This document shows, piece after piece, positions 36,226 through 52,574 of a stretch of 64,000 nt of DNA; position 1 is the stretch's first letter, and every line of letters starts with the position of its first letter. Source of the stretch: Mycolicibacter heraklionensis (GTDB taxonomy: Bacteria > Actinomycetota > Actinomycetes > Mycobacteriales > Mycobacteriaceae); NCBI RefSeq assembly GCF_001021505.1, contig NZ_LDPO01000001.1, forward strand, positions 616,461 to 680,460, read 5' to 3'. The position numbers and the translations under genes are program-made. The notes beneath the pieces are model-generated. The model was given only the letters and a program-made list of their open reading frames with translations, was not told the origin of the DNA and did no database searches.

Positions 36226-37872
36226 TCAGCCTTTGACCAAGGCACGCTCGATGATCGGCCCCAGGTCCAGGCTCGCCGGAAGGGTACCGAACGCCCCGCC
36301 CCACTGCCCGTCGAGTCGGGTCGCCAAGAACGCCTCGGCCACAGCCGGGTGTCCGTGGCGCACCAGCAGCGAACCCTGCAGCGCCAGGCAGATGTCCTCG
36401 GCGATCTTGCGGGCCTGGTGCTGAGCGGCGTCAAGATCGCGGCCGTCGGTGAGGCTGGCCAATTGGGCCTTCAGCGCCTCGATGTGGGCGTCAAGCCGGC
36501 GGTCCTGCCCGGTGGTGCCGGCCAGCTCGTCGAAGAGCACGGCCGCCGACTGGGGCTGGGTGGCCAGGGCGCGCAGCGTGTCCAGTGCGCTGACGTTGCC
36601 CGACCCCTCCCAGATGCCCATCAGCGGCGCCTCCCGGTACAGCCGCGGCATCAGGGTGTCCTCGATGTAGCCGTTGCCGCCCAGGCACTCCATCGCCTCG
36701 GCCGCATGCGGGGTGGCGCGCTTGCATACCCAGTACTTGGTGGCCGCCAGCCCGATCCTGCGCAGCAGCCCCTCTCGTTCGTCGCCGCGGACCGCCTTGT
36801 CCGTAGCACCGGCCATCCGCATCGCCACCATGGTCGCGGCCTCGGCCTCGACGGCCAGATCGGCCAGCACGTTGCGCATCAGCGGTTGGTCGATCAGGTA
36901 GGCGCCGAACGCCTTACGGTGCTGAGCGTGGTAGGTGGCACGGGCCAGTCCCATCCGCATGCTGGTGGCGCTGCCCAGCGCACAGTCCAGCCGGGTGAGG
37001 TTGACCATCTCGATGATGACCGAGACCCCGCGGCCCTCCTCACCCACCAGCCAGGCGGTGGCGCCGTCGTACTCGACCTCACTGGAGGCGTTGGCGTGGT
37101 TGCCGAGCTTGTCCTTGAGCCGCTGCAGCCGCATCCGGTTGCGGGTGCCGTCCGGCAGGATCCGGGGCAGGAAGAAGCAGCTCAGGCCTCCGGGCGCCTG
37201 CGCGAGCACCAGGAACACGTCGCACATCGGCGCGGAGGTGAACCACTTGTGCCCGGTCAGGGTGTAGCTGCCGTCGGCGTTCGGCACCGCCTGGGTGGTT
37301 CCGGCGCGCACGTCGGAGCCGCCCTGCTTTTCGGTCATCGACATGCCCGCGGTGATACCGGCCTTGGTGGCCGGCACCTTCAGTTCGGGGTCGTAGACCC
37401 GGCTGGTCAGCAGGGGCTCGTAGGTCTTGGCGAGTTCGGCGTTGTTTCGCAGCGCGGGCACGATCGCGTACGTCATCGAGATCGGGCACATGTGGCCGGG
37501 CTCGGAGGTCCAGACCCCGGTTTGGGCGGCGCGGACGACGTGCGCGCCGGGTCGGGGGTCGGCCCACGGCGCAGCGTGCAGGCCGTGCGCGATCGCAGTG
37601 CGCATCAACTCGTGGTAGGCCGGGTCGTATTCCACTTCGTCGATCCGGTTGCCGACGACGTCGTGGGTGTGCAGCACCGGCCGGTGGCGGTCAGCCAGCT
37701 CGCCCCAGCGTTGCACCTGTTTGGACCCGGACAGCGCCCCCAGGTCGGTGACCTCGTCGACGCCCCATTGGCCGCCCTCGCGGATCAGGGCCTCGATGAG
37801 GACCGGGGACGACGCCGGGTTGTAGCCCTCCAGCGGAAGGACCTGGTTGGTGACGATATGCGTGTCGGCCAT
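36226..37872 (-). CDS. fadE8: Acyl-CoA dehydrogenase, AidB-like (FadE8)
   Basis: A 548-residue acyl-CoA dehydrogenase of the AidB-like subgroup, longer than the 380-residue core family. GMSMTEKQGGSDVRA lies near residue 175, YTLTGHKWFTSAPMCDVFLV near 205, and the C-terminal motif MECLGGNGYIEDTLMPRLYREAPLMGIWEGSGN near 410. AidB relatives may protect DNA or act on unusual acyl-CoAs. There is no Shine-Dalgarno; a TAATAT -10 ends 6 nt before the ATG, so the mRNA is probably leaderless. Confidence 0.88.
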   Translation of the reverse strand: MADTHIVTNQVLPLEGYNPASSPVLIEALIREGGQWGVDEVTDLGALSGSKQVQRWGELADRHRPVLHTHDVVGNRIDEVEYDPAYHELMRTAIAHGLHAAPWADPRPGAHVVRAAQTGVWTSEPGHMCPISMTYAIVPALRNNAELAKTYEPLLTSRVYDPELKVPATKAGITAGMSMTEKQGGSDVRAGTTQAVPNADGSYTLTGHKWFTSAPMCDVFLVLAQAPGGLSCFFLPRILPDGTRNRMRLQRLKDKLGNHANASSEVEYDGATAWLVGEEGRGVSVIIEMVNLTRLDCALGSATSMRMGLARATYHAQHRKAFGAYLIDQPLMRNVLADLAVEAEAATMVAMRMAGATDKAVRGDEREGLLRRIGLAATKYWVCKRATPHAAEAMECLGGNGYIEDTLMPRLYREAPLMGIWEGSGNVSALDTLRALATQPQSAAVLFDELAGTTGQDRRLDAHIEALKAQLASLTDGRDLDAAQHQARKIAEDICLALQGSLLVRHGHPAVAEAFLATRLDGQWGGAFGTLPASLDLGPIIERALVKG

Positions 37873-37878
37873 AGCCGA

Positions 37879-37917
37879 ATATTACAGTTTTTGCACGCAT
37901 GCACAATGGGCTGTAAT
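37879..37917 (-). promoter_or_regulatory. fadE8 promoter with ATTACAG...CTGTAAT palindrome
   Basis: On the minus strand TTGTGC (37901-37906) and TAATAT (37879-37884), spaced 16, form a promoter whose start would fall on the fadE8 ATG. ATTACAG (37881-37887) and CTGTAAT (37911-37917) make a 7-bp inverted repeat with centres 30 bp apart, flanking it. Confidence 0.5.
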
Positions 37918-37940
37918 CAAATTGGTGCTCGGCAAACAAA

Positions 37941-37988
37941 ACGGCGGTCACAGCCCGGGGTCGGGAGGTTCCGGGCTGTGACCGCCGT
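37941..37988 (-). terminator. Intrinsic terminator of a short transcript upstream of fadE8
   Basis: The arms 37941-37958 and 37971-37988 are perfect 18-bp complements around a 12-nt loop. On the minus strand a T-rich stretch (TTTTGTTT) follows the stem. No known gene ends here; it lies 18 nt after the stop of a 15-codon ORF. Confidence 0.7.
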
Positions 37989-38005
37989 CGTTTTGGGGCG
38001 CCGGA

Positions 38006-38053
38006 CTAGGCGCTGCGCACTCCCCCCGCACCGTGCTGGTGCCGCTCAGGCAT
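38006..38053 (-). CDS. Candidate 15-residue small ORF between lpqP and fadE8
   Basis: ATG 38053 to TAG 38006-38008 encodes MPERHQHGAGGVRSA. A strong GGAGGGGG sits 5 nt (core 8 nt) before the ATG. Upstream, GCGACA and TACAAC spaced 17 form a possible promoter (about 38119-38147), and an 18-bp terminator hairpin begins 18 nt after the stop. The arrangement of promoter, Shine-Dalgarno, tiny ORF and terminator fits a short transcript or leader peptide. I know of no homologue, and translation is unproven. Confidence 0.45.
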   Translation of the reverse strand: MPERHQHGAGGVRSA

Positions 38054-38181
38054 TTGGACCCCCTCCAGTCCTGAGATGTGTGCGCAGCTGCCGTGGTCAC
38101 GGCGCCTGAGCAAAGTTGTAGCACAGAACCGACCAGATGTCGCCCTCTAGGGGATTAATCAGTCAAAACGGATGTTTTTTG

Positions 38182-39015
38182 TCAGCGGGGGTGCGCGGTG
38201 AAGAACTGCCACAAGGTGGCCGTCGCCGAGTCCGGCCACTGGTGGCCGCCGCCGGCGATCGTGGTCAGCTGCACGCTACGGCCCGACGGGCAGTCGGCAA
38301 TCGCGGAGGTAACCGCACCATCGGTGGTGCTCACGGGCGGTGCACAGTCATCGACGGTGCGCCAGAACGCGTCCACCTCCGGGACCGACGGACCGTCGAT
38401 CTGCGCTACCCCGGCGCCGGGGCCGCCGTCGTAGCGGATATTGGGGTCCGCGGCGCCATGGATGTGCAACACCGAGGTGGGGTGCGGGGACGGGCAGGGC
38501 CCGAGCTGGGTGGCCGCGACCGGTCCGATAGCGGCGAACAGCCCGGTGGCGCAGGCCAGCGTGTAGGCCATGATGCCGCCGTTGCTCATGCCGGTGACGT
38601 AGACCCGCGCCGGGTCGATGGCCACGGCACGGCCGACGTCGCCCACCACCGCTGCGATGAAGCCGACGTCATCGACGCCCTCGGCGGCAGCACGCCCGCA
38701 GCAGTTGCCGCCGGTGTTCCACGCCCGCGACACACCGTCGGGATAGGCGACCACAAATTTCGCCGTATCGGCCAATTCGTCCCAGCCGTAACGCCGTTCA
38801 GCGTTGGCCGCGCTACCGAAGCCACCGTGCAGCATGACCACCAGCGGCGCCGCCGCCGGCAGACCGGCCGGCCGATACACCCGGTAGGAGCGCTGCAGCC
38901 CGCCGACTGTCAGGGTGTGCACGCTGGTGCCGTCGGGCGCCGGCTGCGCCACCCCAGGCGCGACACAGCCGCTGATGATCAGCGCGGCGCCGAGCAGCAC
39001 CACCCAGCGCCGCAT
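38182..39015 (-). CDS. lpqP: Esterase/PHB-depolymerase-like lipoprotein LpqP
   Basis: A 277-residue exported lipoprotein with lipobox ISGC at residue 17. An alpha/beta-hydrolase of the PHB depolymerase/feruloyl esterase type follows: oxyanion MLHGGFGSA near residue 60, nucleophile GMSNGG near 143, Asp in the HGAADPNIRY region near 190, and the catalytic His in GGGHQWPD near 255. It probably hydrolyses an ester at the cell surface. It is upstream of endonuclease IV in the same orientation with 1 nt between them. Confidence 0.88.
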   Translation of the reverse strand: MRRWVVLLGAALIISGCVAPGVAQPAPDGTSVHTLTVGGLQRSYRVYRPAGLPAAAPLVVMLHGGFGSAANAERRYGWDELADTAKFVVAYPDGVSRAWNTGGNCCGRAAAEGVDDVGFIAAVVGDVGRAVAIDPARVYVTGMSNGGIMAYTLACATGLFAAIGPVAATQLGPCPSPHPTSVLHIHGAADPNIRYDGGPGAGVAQIDGPSVPEVDAFWRTVDDCAPPVSTTDGAVTSAIADCPSGRSVQLTTIAGGGHQWPDSATATLWQFFTAHPR

Positions 39016-39016
39016 G

Positions 39017-39775
39017 TCAGCTCAGCCGATCCCGCAGGAACGCTATGTCGGCCTTGCGGCCCTCCTCCGCGGTCTCGCAGATCACCGGGGCGCCGGCGGC
39101 CTTGACCACTGCGACCAACAGGTCGGGGTCGATCTGGCCGGCACCGACGTTGGCGTGCCGGTCCCGCCCGGAGCCGGCCGCGTCCTTGGAGTCGTTGCAG
39201 TGCACCAGATCGATGCGTCCGGTGATGGCCTTGATGCGCTCCACGGCATCGGGCAGGGATTCCCCGGCCGCCCAGGTGTGGCAGGTGTCCAGGCAGAATC
39301 CGACGCCGGTGTCGCCGATGTGGTCCCACAGCTTGGCGATGGTGTCGAAGCGCCGGGTCATCGCGTGGTCACCGCCGGCGGTGTTCTCCAGGTACACCGG
39401 GACCGTCGTCTCCAGGCGGTCCAGCGCCTTGCGCCAGCGAGCGAACCCGGCTTGCGGGTCGTCGTCATCGGCGGTCACGTGGCCACCGTGCACGATCACC
39501 GCGGCCCCGCCGATATCGGCGGCAGCGTCGCAGGTCTGCTGCAGGATGGTGCGCGACGGGATGCGCACCCGGTTGTTCGGCGAGGCGACGTTGATCAGGT
39601 ACGGCGCGTGCACATAGATCGGCAGCGCCGCCGCGCGAAGTTGCGCCGCGTCCTCGCGGGGTTTGGGCGGCTTCCAGCTCTGCGGGTTGCCGAGGAAGAT
39701 CTGCACCACCTCGGCGCCCTCGGCTTCGGCGGCGGCCAACGGATTCTGTGGGCGCACATGGGATCCGATCAACAC
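39017..39775 (-). CDS. nfo: Endonuclease IV (AP endonuclease)
   Basis: A 252-residue Nfo/End protein: N-terminal [19 protein letters not shown] near residue 55, [12 protein letters not shown] near 92, LENTAGGD near 132, [12 protein letters not shown] near 160 and [22 protein letters not shown] near 192. These supply the His/Glu/Asp ligands of the three-zinc centre. It cuts the backbone 5' of abasic sites in base-excision repair. It is downstream of a glutamate-cysteine-ligase-like gene and upstream of lpqP, all on the minus strand. Confidence 0.95.
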   Translation of the reverse strand: MLIGSHVRPQNPLAAAEAEGAEVVQIFLGNPQSWKPPKPREDAAQLRAAALPIYVHAPYLINVASPNNRVRIPSRTILQQTCDAAADIGGAAVIVHGGHVTADDDDPQAGFARWRKALDRLETTVPVYLENTAGGDHAMTRRFDTIAKLWDHIGDTGVGFCLDTCHTWAAGESLPDAVERIKAITGRIDLVHCNDSKDAAGSGRDRHANVGAGQIDPDLLVAVVKAAGAPVICETAEEGRKADIAFLRDRLS

Positions 39776-39785
39776 GGCGGCCAGC

Positions 39786-41279
39786 TTAGTCCGGCGACGA
39801 TGCGGATTCGATCGGCCAGGTGTGCACCGGCTGGTTGGTATGCATGTGCGTGCAGTAGCGGCGCAGCATCTCGGCCAGCGCGGCCGGCCGGCTCAAGCCC
39901 TGGGCCTGCAACGCGCGGACCGTCGACACCTGCCAGGTGGCGCCGTTGCGCCCCGTTGCCACCCGATCGGCGATGATGCCGAGGAACCGGTCGCTCACCT
40001 CGGCGGCCACCCCCCACTCGTCCAGGCCCTGGCGGGCCAGCGGCAGCAGCTCGCGCCGCGTCAGTTCCGCCACGCTCACCTCACCCAGCTCCGGCCAGAA
40101 CAGCCGGGCCTCCATGCCGTGACGCGCGGCCCGGCGGAAGTTGTCGTGCGCCACCGCAAAACTCATCTGCGTCCACAGCGGACGCTGCTCGCGGGCCAGT
40201 CTGCGCAGCAGGCCGTAGTAGAAGACCGCATTGGCCACCATGTCGGCGACCGTCGGGCCCGAGGGCAGGACCCGGTTCTCCACCCGTAGGTGCGGTCTTC
40301 CGTCGACGACGTCGTAAACCGGGCGATTCCAGCGGTACACGGTGCCGTTGTGCAGGCGTAGCTCCGCCAGTTGCGGGGTACGTCCCTGCGCGAGTTCGCC
40401 GGCCGGGTCCTCCTCGGAGACCTCGGGCAGCAGCGACGGGAAGTACCGCACGTTCTCCTCGAAGAGGTCGAAGATCGACGTGATCCACCGCTCGCCGAAC
40501 CACACCCTGGGCCGCACCCCCTGGTTTTTCAGCTCATCGGGGCGGGTGTCGGTGGACTGGGCGAACAGCTCGACCCGGGTCTCCGCCCACAGTCGGTGGC
40601 CGAAGAAGTAGGGCGAGTTGGCGCCGATCGCCAGTTGTGGTCCGGCCAGCACCTGGGCGGCGTTCCAGTGGTTGGCGAAGTGGGCCGGCGAGACCTGCAG
40701 GTGCAACTGCATGCTGGTGCACGCCGATTCCGGCGCGATGTCCTCGACATGCAGGCTCAGCGGTTCCGGGCCATCGATGTCGATGCCGATGTCCTCACCG
40801 CGCGCGGCGAAGATCGAGTCGTTGAGTGCCGCATACCGTGCCGAGTCACTCATCCAGTCACCGGCCAGGTGCTCAGGCATCAGGGTCGGCAAGATGCCGA
40901 TCATGACGATGCCCGCGTCGTGTGCACGGGCTTTGGCCTGGGCGGCATTGAGACTGGCGCGTACCTCGGCTTCCAGATCAAGCGCCGACAGCGCCGTGAG
41001 CTGACGGGGCGGCACGTTGAATTCGATGTTGTAGGAACCCAATTCGCGTTGAAACGCCGGATCGTCGATCGACGACAACACGCCGGCGTTCGACATGGCC
41101 GGCCGATAGTCCTCACCGATCAGGTTGCCCTCGATCTCCATGCCGGTCAGCGGCGGTTCACATTCGAAGCTGGACTGTGCCAGCATCGTCTCGAAAACAT
41201 CCAGGCACTGCTGAATCTTGTGCCGGTACTGCCGGCGCTGGACGCGGGAGTAGGCGGTGCGGTTGACTTCGTCCCCCAT
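39786..41279 (-). CDS. Glutamate-cysteine ligase (GCS2)-family carboxylate-amine ligase
   Basis: A 497-residue protein of the GCS2 family: [15 protein letters not shown] near residue 45, [16 protein letters not shown] near 80, [17 protein letters not shown] near 185, and [20 protein letters not shown] near 345. These acidic and Arg-rich motifs fit ATP-dependent gamma-glutamyl bond formation. Mycobacteria use mycothiol rather than glutathione, so the amine substrate is probably not simply cysteine for glutathione; glutamate-amine ligation is a guess. ATG 41279 is chosen because the upstream frame runs into a hairpin. It follows rpoC by a degraded region and precedes endonuclease IV by 10 nt. 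Confidence 0.8.
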   Translation of the reverse strand: MGDEVNRTAYSRVQRRQYRHKIQQCLDVFETMLAQSSFECEPPLTGMEIEGNLIGEDYRPAMSNAGVLSSIDDPAFQRELGSYNIEFNVPPRQLTALSALDLEAEVRASLNAAQAKARAHDAGIVMIGILPTLMPEHLAGDWMSDSARYAALNDSIFAARGEDIGIDIDGPEPLSLHVEDIAPESACTSMQLHLQVSPAHFANHWNAAQVLAGPQLAIGANSPYFFGHRLWAETRVELFAQSTDTRPDELKNQGVRPRVWFGERWITSIFDLFEENVRYFPSLLPEVSEEDPAGELAQGRTPQLAELRLHNGTVYRWNRPVYDVVDGRPHLRVENRVLPSGPTVADMVANAVFYYGLLRRLAREQRPLWTQMSFAVAHDNFRRAARHGMEARLFWPELGEVSVAELTRRELLPLARQGLDEWGVAAEVSDRFLGIIADRVATGRNGATWQVSTVRALQAQGLSRPAALAEMLRRYCTHMHTNQPVHTWPIESASSPD

Positions 41280-41340
41280 CTCAACGATGCAACCCGGTCT
41301 GCTGGCGGGCCGCAACCTGGCAGGCCCCGCCCCAAACCCG

Positions 41341-41398
41341 CGAGCAGACATGAAAGTCCCCGATTCCGGCTACGAAAAGGGGCCTTCATGTCTGCTCG
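41341..41398 (-). terminator. Hairpin with GAGCAGACATGAA arms
   Basis: CGAGCAGACATGAA (41341-41354) pairs exactly with TTCATGTCTGCTCG (41385-41398), with inner CCCC/GGGG pairing. It lies between the degraded AbiEi-like gene and the GCS2-family gene and resembles the tuf and rpoC hairpins. Confidence 0.6.
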
Positions 41399-41408
41399 GT
41401 CGAAGGGA

Positions 41409-42015
41409 TCACCCGGTCAGACGCTGATCGAAGTGCATTTTGATACGCGCGACCAGTCCGGGCGAATCGCCGCGAACGTCGCTCACCGTCATCGGAACCG
41501 ATAGTCAGCCGCACTCCTTGCATGCGCCGATGCGGACCGCGGTGTCGAGCGTCGCGAGAGCGCGCGGCCGCCATAGCGTGCGGGCCACCTCGACCGCTGT
41601 CCACGCCGGCGCGGTGACGAGCCGCCCCGCAACCCTGCGCAGCGGCGCACCAAGGCGCTGATGGACCATGAGATCGTCCGAGGGACGCAGGCGAATGCCG
41701 GGGCCCAGGACGTGCAACCGGGAATCCGCTTCGGTGTCAAAGCCGTAGAGGGCTGCTGCGGTGCCCAGACAGGCGACGATCCGCACGCCCGCAGCAAGGT
41801 CCAGCGCCGCGAGCTGACCTAACACGTCAGGTTGGACAGCGGCATAAACACCGCGGCGCAACCGCACCACCCGACCCGCGCGCACGTGACACGCGAGAGC
41901 CTTCCGGCTGATCACGTCAAGGAGTTGCCGTGTGGTGGCCAACCCACCGTTGGCGGCGAAAAATCTCGTCGGGCGACATCGGCCGGGGTTCGCGCAGACC
42001 TGTCCGGCGGGAAAG
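41409..42015 (-). pseudogene. Degraded AbiEi/DUF559-type protein gene
   Basis: The minus strand at 41505-42000 encodes a recognisable AbiEi-like N-terminal half: FFAANGGLATTRQLLDV, then RAGRVVRLRRGVYAAVQPD, then RIVACLGTAAALYGFD and a PAWTAVEVARTL stretch. No ATG or GTG in that frame precedes the domain, and the reading stops at 41505 before the usual DUF559 nuclease-like domain. In another frame a tail DSPGLVARIKMHFDQRLTG (stop 41409) looks like the missing C-terminus. This suggests a deletion of the middle. I am unsure of the tail match. Confidence 0.45.
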
Positions 42016-42044
42016 TCACCCCTGTGGACAACTGGTCGCCCACC

Positions 42045-42130
42045 CGCGAGCAGACGCGAAAGCCCCCATTTCGAACCCGAAATGGGGGCTTTCGCTGGGG
42101 GCACCTCCCGCTTGCGGGGGACTGCTCGCG
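42045..42130 (-). terminator. rpoC terminator, nested hairpins
   Basis: GCGAAAGCCCCCATTTCG (42056-42073) pairs perfectly with 42078-42095 around a 4-nt loop. A second small stem CCCGC-TT-GCGGG lies at 42107-42118. Both are enclosed by CGCGAGCAG (42045-42053) and CTGCTCGCG (42122-42130). It begins 13 nt after the rpoC stop. Confidence 0.75.
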
Positions 42131-42142
42131 CAGAAGAAGGAT

Positions 42143-46117
<3,975 letters not shown>

Positions 46118-46131
46118 TTAGTAGCGAGTAA

Positions 46132-49680
<3,549 letters not shown>

Positions 49681-49892
49681 CTAATGCGGCCAGCGGATCC
49701 CGGTTCTCACCGGACCCCGTTCGCTGCGAATATCGACCGTTGGTTCGGCTGGCGAACGTTCTGTCCGGTCTCACGCACAGCCAAACCACGAGGTAACAGG
49801 CCTGAAACGAGTCAATACACCTGACTCAGGCTGGTACTGCGGTGTTCGGGTGCGGGTAAGGGATGGGCAGGAGGAAGCCAGCGCAACGTCCA

Positions 49893-49921
49893 ACAATAGC
49901 GCAGGCTGACGCAATCCTCAA
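49893..49921 (-). promoter_or_regulatory. rpoB promoter, proximal
   Basis: On the minus strand TTGAGG (49916-49921) and TATTGT (49893-49898) are separated by 17 nt, a good housekeeping-sigma promoter, giving a leader of about 220 nt before rpoB. Confidence 0.55.
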
Positions 49922-49991
49922 CTGCGATGCTCCGGGACCCTATCGGTGCTGGCTGACCTCCGCCGGGCTCCCCGCACGTGTGCTGGTGACA

Positions 49992-50020
49992 AGATTGGAC
50001 CGTTTAGGTCCGTCCGTCAA
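49992..50020 (-). promoter_or_regulatory. rpoB promoter, possible distal
   Basis: TTGACG (50015-50020) and CAATCT (49992-49997) on the minus strand are 17 nt apart, just after the mkl stop. It would be a second, upstream promoter for rpoBC. The rest of the 49681-50049 gap holds no gene that I can see. Confidence 0.4.
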
Positions 50021-50049
50021 GAGCTGACACGGCGTGAGCCTGCAGAGTC

Positions 50050-51102
50050 TCAGCCCGGCGGGGTCGGGATCGACGCCGTGGGAGCCTCTTCGTCTGCCGG
50101 GAACTCGTGTACGGCGTACTTGTGGGTGCCCTCGAGCTCGTCCCGGATGGCCGCCTGAGCGTTGGGCGGAAGGGTGTGCAGGATCTCGCGCACCCGGGCC
50201 TGGCGCCGCGCCACACCCTTGCGGTCCGGCAGGCCGGGGGTCGCGCTCAGCTGCGGCGGCACGCCCTCGATTTCCTCGACGCCGCCGTCACTCTGCCCGG
50301 CCGCGATCATCGCTTCCTCGGCTGCGGCGGTCGCCTGGTCTTTCTCCTCGGACATGCCGATCGGACCGATCCGGCGGCCGTTGAGGAACTGGCGCACCAC
50401 CGGCTCGTCGGAGGTCAACAGCACCTCGCGGGGGCCGAACATCACCAGCTCCTTGCGGAACAGCATCCCGATGTTGTCCGGCACGGTGCGCGCGATGTTG
50501 ATGTTGTGCGTAACGATCAGGATGGTGGCGTCGATCTGGGCGTTGATGTCGATCAGCAGTTGGCTCAGGTACGCCGTGCGGACCGGGTCCAGGCCGGAGT
50601 CCGGCTCGTCGCAGAGGATGATCTGCGGGTCGAGCACCAGGGCGCGGGCCAGGCCGGCACGCTTGCGCATACCACCGGAGATCTCACCCGGGAACTTGTA
50701 GCCGTCGTTGGGCATACCGACCATCTCGAGCTTCTCCATGACGATGTCACGGATTTCCTTCTCGGATTTCTTGGTGTGCTCCCGCAGCGGGAAGGCGGTG
50801 TTGTCGTAGATGTTCATCGACCCGAACAGCGCGCCGTCCTGGAACAGCACGCCGAACAGCGTGCGGATCTCGTAGAGCTCCTTGGCGGAACACTGCAGGA
50901 TGTCGGTGCCGTCGATGACGATCGAACCGCGCTCGGGGCGCAACAGGCCGATCAGCGACTTCAAGAACACGGACTTGCCGGTGCCGGAGGGCCCGAGCAG
51001 GACGCTGACCTCTCCCTCGGGAATCGTCATGGAGACGTCTTCCCAAATCCGGGCCGATCCGAAGGACTTGGTAAGCCCTTGTACCTCGATGGCGACACCC
51101 AT
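50050..51102 (-). CDS. mkl: MceG-type ABC transporter ATPase (Mkl)
   Basis: A 350-residue ATPase: Walker A GPSGTGKS near residue 40, signature ISGGMRKRAGLARAL near 140, Walker B IILCDEPDSGLD near 160, switch His in VTHN near 200, and a C-terminal extension to residue 350 typical of MceG. In mycobacteria this one ATPase energises Mce lipid importers by binding YrbE permeases; a YrbE pair lies at 14-15.6 kb. The open frame upstream of 51102 is not coding for this protein. GGAAGGA precedes the ATG. Confidence 0.93.
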   Translation of the reverse strand: MGVAIEVQGLTKSFGSARIWEDVSMTIPEGEVSVLLGPSGTGKSVFLKSLIGLLRPERGSIVIDGTDILQCSAKELYEIRTLFGVLFQDGALFGSMNIYDNTAFPLREHTKKSEKEIRDIVMEKLEMVGMPNDGYKFPGEISGGMRKRAGLARALVLDPQIILCDEPDSGLDPVRTAYLSQLLIDINAQIDATILIVTHNINIARTVPDNIGMLFRKELVMFGPREVLLTSDEPVVRQFLNGRRIGPIGMSEEKDQATAAAEEAMIAAGQSDGGVEEIEGVPPQLSATPGLPDRKGVARRQARVREILHTLPPNAQAAIRDELEGTHKYAVHEFPADEEAPTASIPTPPG

Positions 51103-51197
51103 TAGTGAGGTCCTTCCGCAACGTCTGTTCGTGCCACGACTGGCTTGTGGCTTGGGCCACTGTAGCGCACAGGTGCGACCCTTATCGGCGGTCCGCC

Positions 51198-51395
51198 TCA
51201 GTCGACAGGTGTCCAATTGCCATGGAAGCCCGTCGGGACCCGTTGGGGCAGGTGCACGGTGGCCACCGACGCACCGGTCGCGGCGTCGATTATCACCCAT
51301 TGTCCCCCGTTTTCGCCGTGATGGCGGCCCATTCCGATCAGACTGCGGCCGTCCTCGTCGGCAGCCCCACGAGTACGGCGGCTGCCCGGCCCTGA
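51198..51395 (-). pseudogene. Relic of a carotenoid oxygenase (RPE65 family), C-terminal end only
   Basis: In one minus-strand frame ending in TGA (51198-51200), about 60 residues read as the end of a carotenoid cleavage dioxygenase. WVIIDAATGASVATVHLP is followed by QRVPTGFHGNWTPVD; the FHG histidine is the last iron ligand in that family. No start codon or remaining domain lies upstream, where the rplL terminator begins. M. tuberculosis has an intact gene of this family (Rv0654) at the same place before mkl, as I recall. A decayed remnant is the simplest reading. Confidence 0.6.
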
Positions 51396-51402
51396 AACAG
51401 CA

Positions 51403-51437
51403 GAAGCCCCCGGGACCTCGCGGGTCCCGGGGGCTTC
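51403..51437 (-). terminator. rplL terminator
   Basis: GAAGCCCCCGGGACC (51403-51417) pairs perfectly with GGTCCCGGGGGCTTC (51423-51437) around a 5-nt loop, starting 15 nt after the rplL stop. Confidence 0.8.
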
Positions 51438-51451
51438 GACCGTAGAACGAA

Positions 51452-51841
<390 letters not shown>

Positions 51842-51895
51842 GATTTCGGTCCTTTCTGATTCCGGTTAGGGAAGTTGGGTTGGGGTTGTGCCTAG

Positions 51896-52504
51896 TTATT
51901 CGGCGGCTTCGGCCGGAGCCTCGGCGGTCTCGGCCGCAGCCTCGGCCTCCGCGGGAGCCTCGGCCGGGGCCGCGGCAGCAGGTGCTGCCTCGGCGGGCTT
52001 CTTCTCCTGCAGTGCGGCTGCCAGGCGGGCCATCTGCGAAGCCGGGGCGGCGAACAGGCCGGCGGCCTTGGACAGGTTGGCCTTCATGGCGCCAGCCATC
52101 TTGGCCAGCAGCACCTCGCGCGACTCCAGGTCGGCGATGCGCTCCACCTCGGCGACGGTCAGCGCGCGACCGTCCATGTAGCCGCCCTTGATGACCAGCG
52201 CCTTGTGGTCCTTGGCGAACTTCTTGATGGCCTTGGCGGCGTCGACCGGCTCGCCCTGGACGAACGCGATGGCCGTCGGGCCCGCGAAGAGCTCGTCGAG
52301 CCCCTCGACTCCGGCCTCGGCCGCGGCCAGCTTGACCAGCGTGTTCTTCGCCACCGTGTAGGTGGCCGAGCCGCTGAGCGAACGCCGCAGCTCCGCCAGG
52401 TTCGCAACCGTCAGACCGCGGTACTCGGTGATCACGGTGGCGGTCGAGTCGTTGAACTGCTCGACGATGTCCGCGACGGCGGCGGTCTTGTCAGCCCGCG
52501 CCAT
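51896..52504 (-). CDS. rplJ: 50S ribosomal protein L10
   Basis: A 202-residue L10: N-terminal RNA-binding domain ([20 protein letters not shown] ... TEYRGL), [12 protein letters not shown] near residue 80, and an unusually long Ala/Glu-rich C-terminal tail ([20 protein letters not shown]) after the L12-binding helix. ATG 52504 has AGGAGG 5 nt upstream; the longer open frame is leader RNA. It anchors L7/L12 dimers and, with them, autoregulates through the leader just upstream. Confidence 0.96.
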   Translation of the reverse strand: MARADKTAAVADIVEQFNDSTATVITEYRGLTVANLAELRRSLSGSATYTVAKNTLVKLAAAEAGVEGLDELFAGPTAIAFVQGEPVDAAKAIKKFAKDHKALVIKGGYMDGRALTVAEVERIADLESREVLLAKMAGAMKANLSKAAGLFAAPASQMARLAAALQEKKPAEAAPAAAAPAEAPAEAEAAAETAEAPAEAAE

Positions 52505-52574
52505 GCATACCTCCTCGGTGTCGCTTGTACTTGTTCTCGTACTTGTCTCGGTGACCCACCCGGGAAATAACGAA

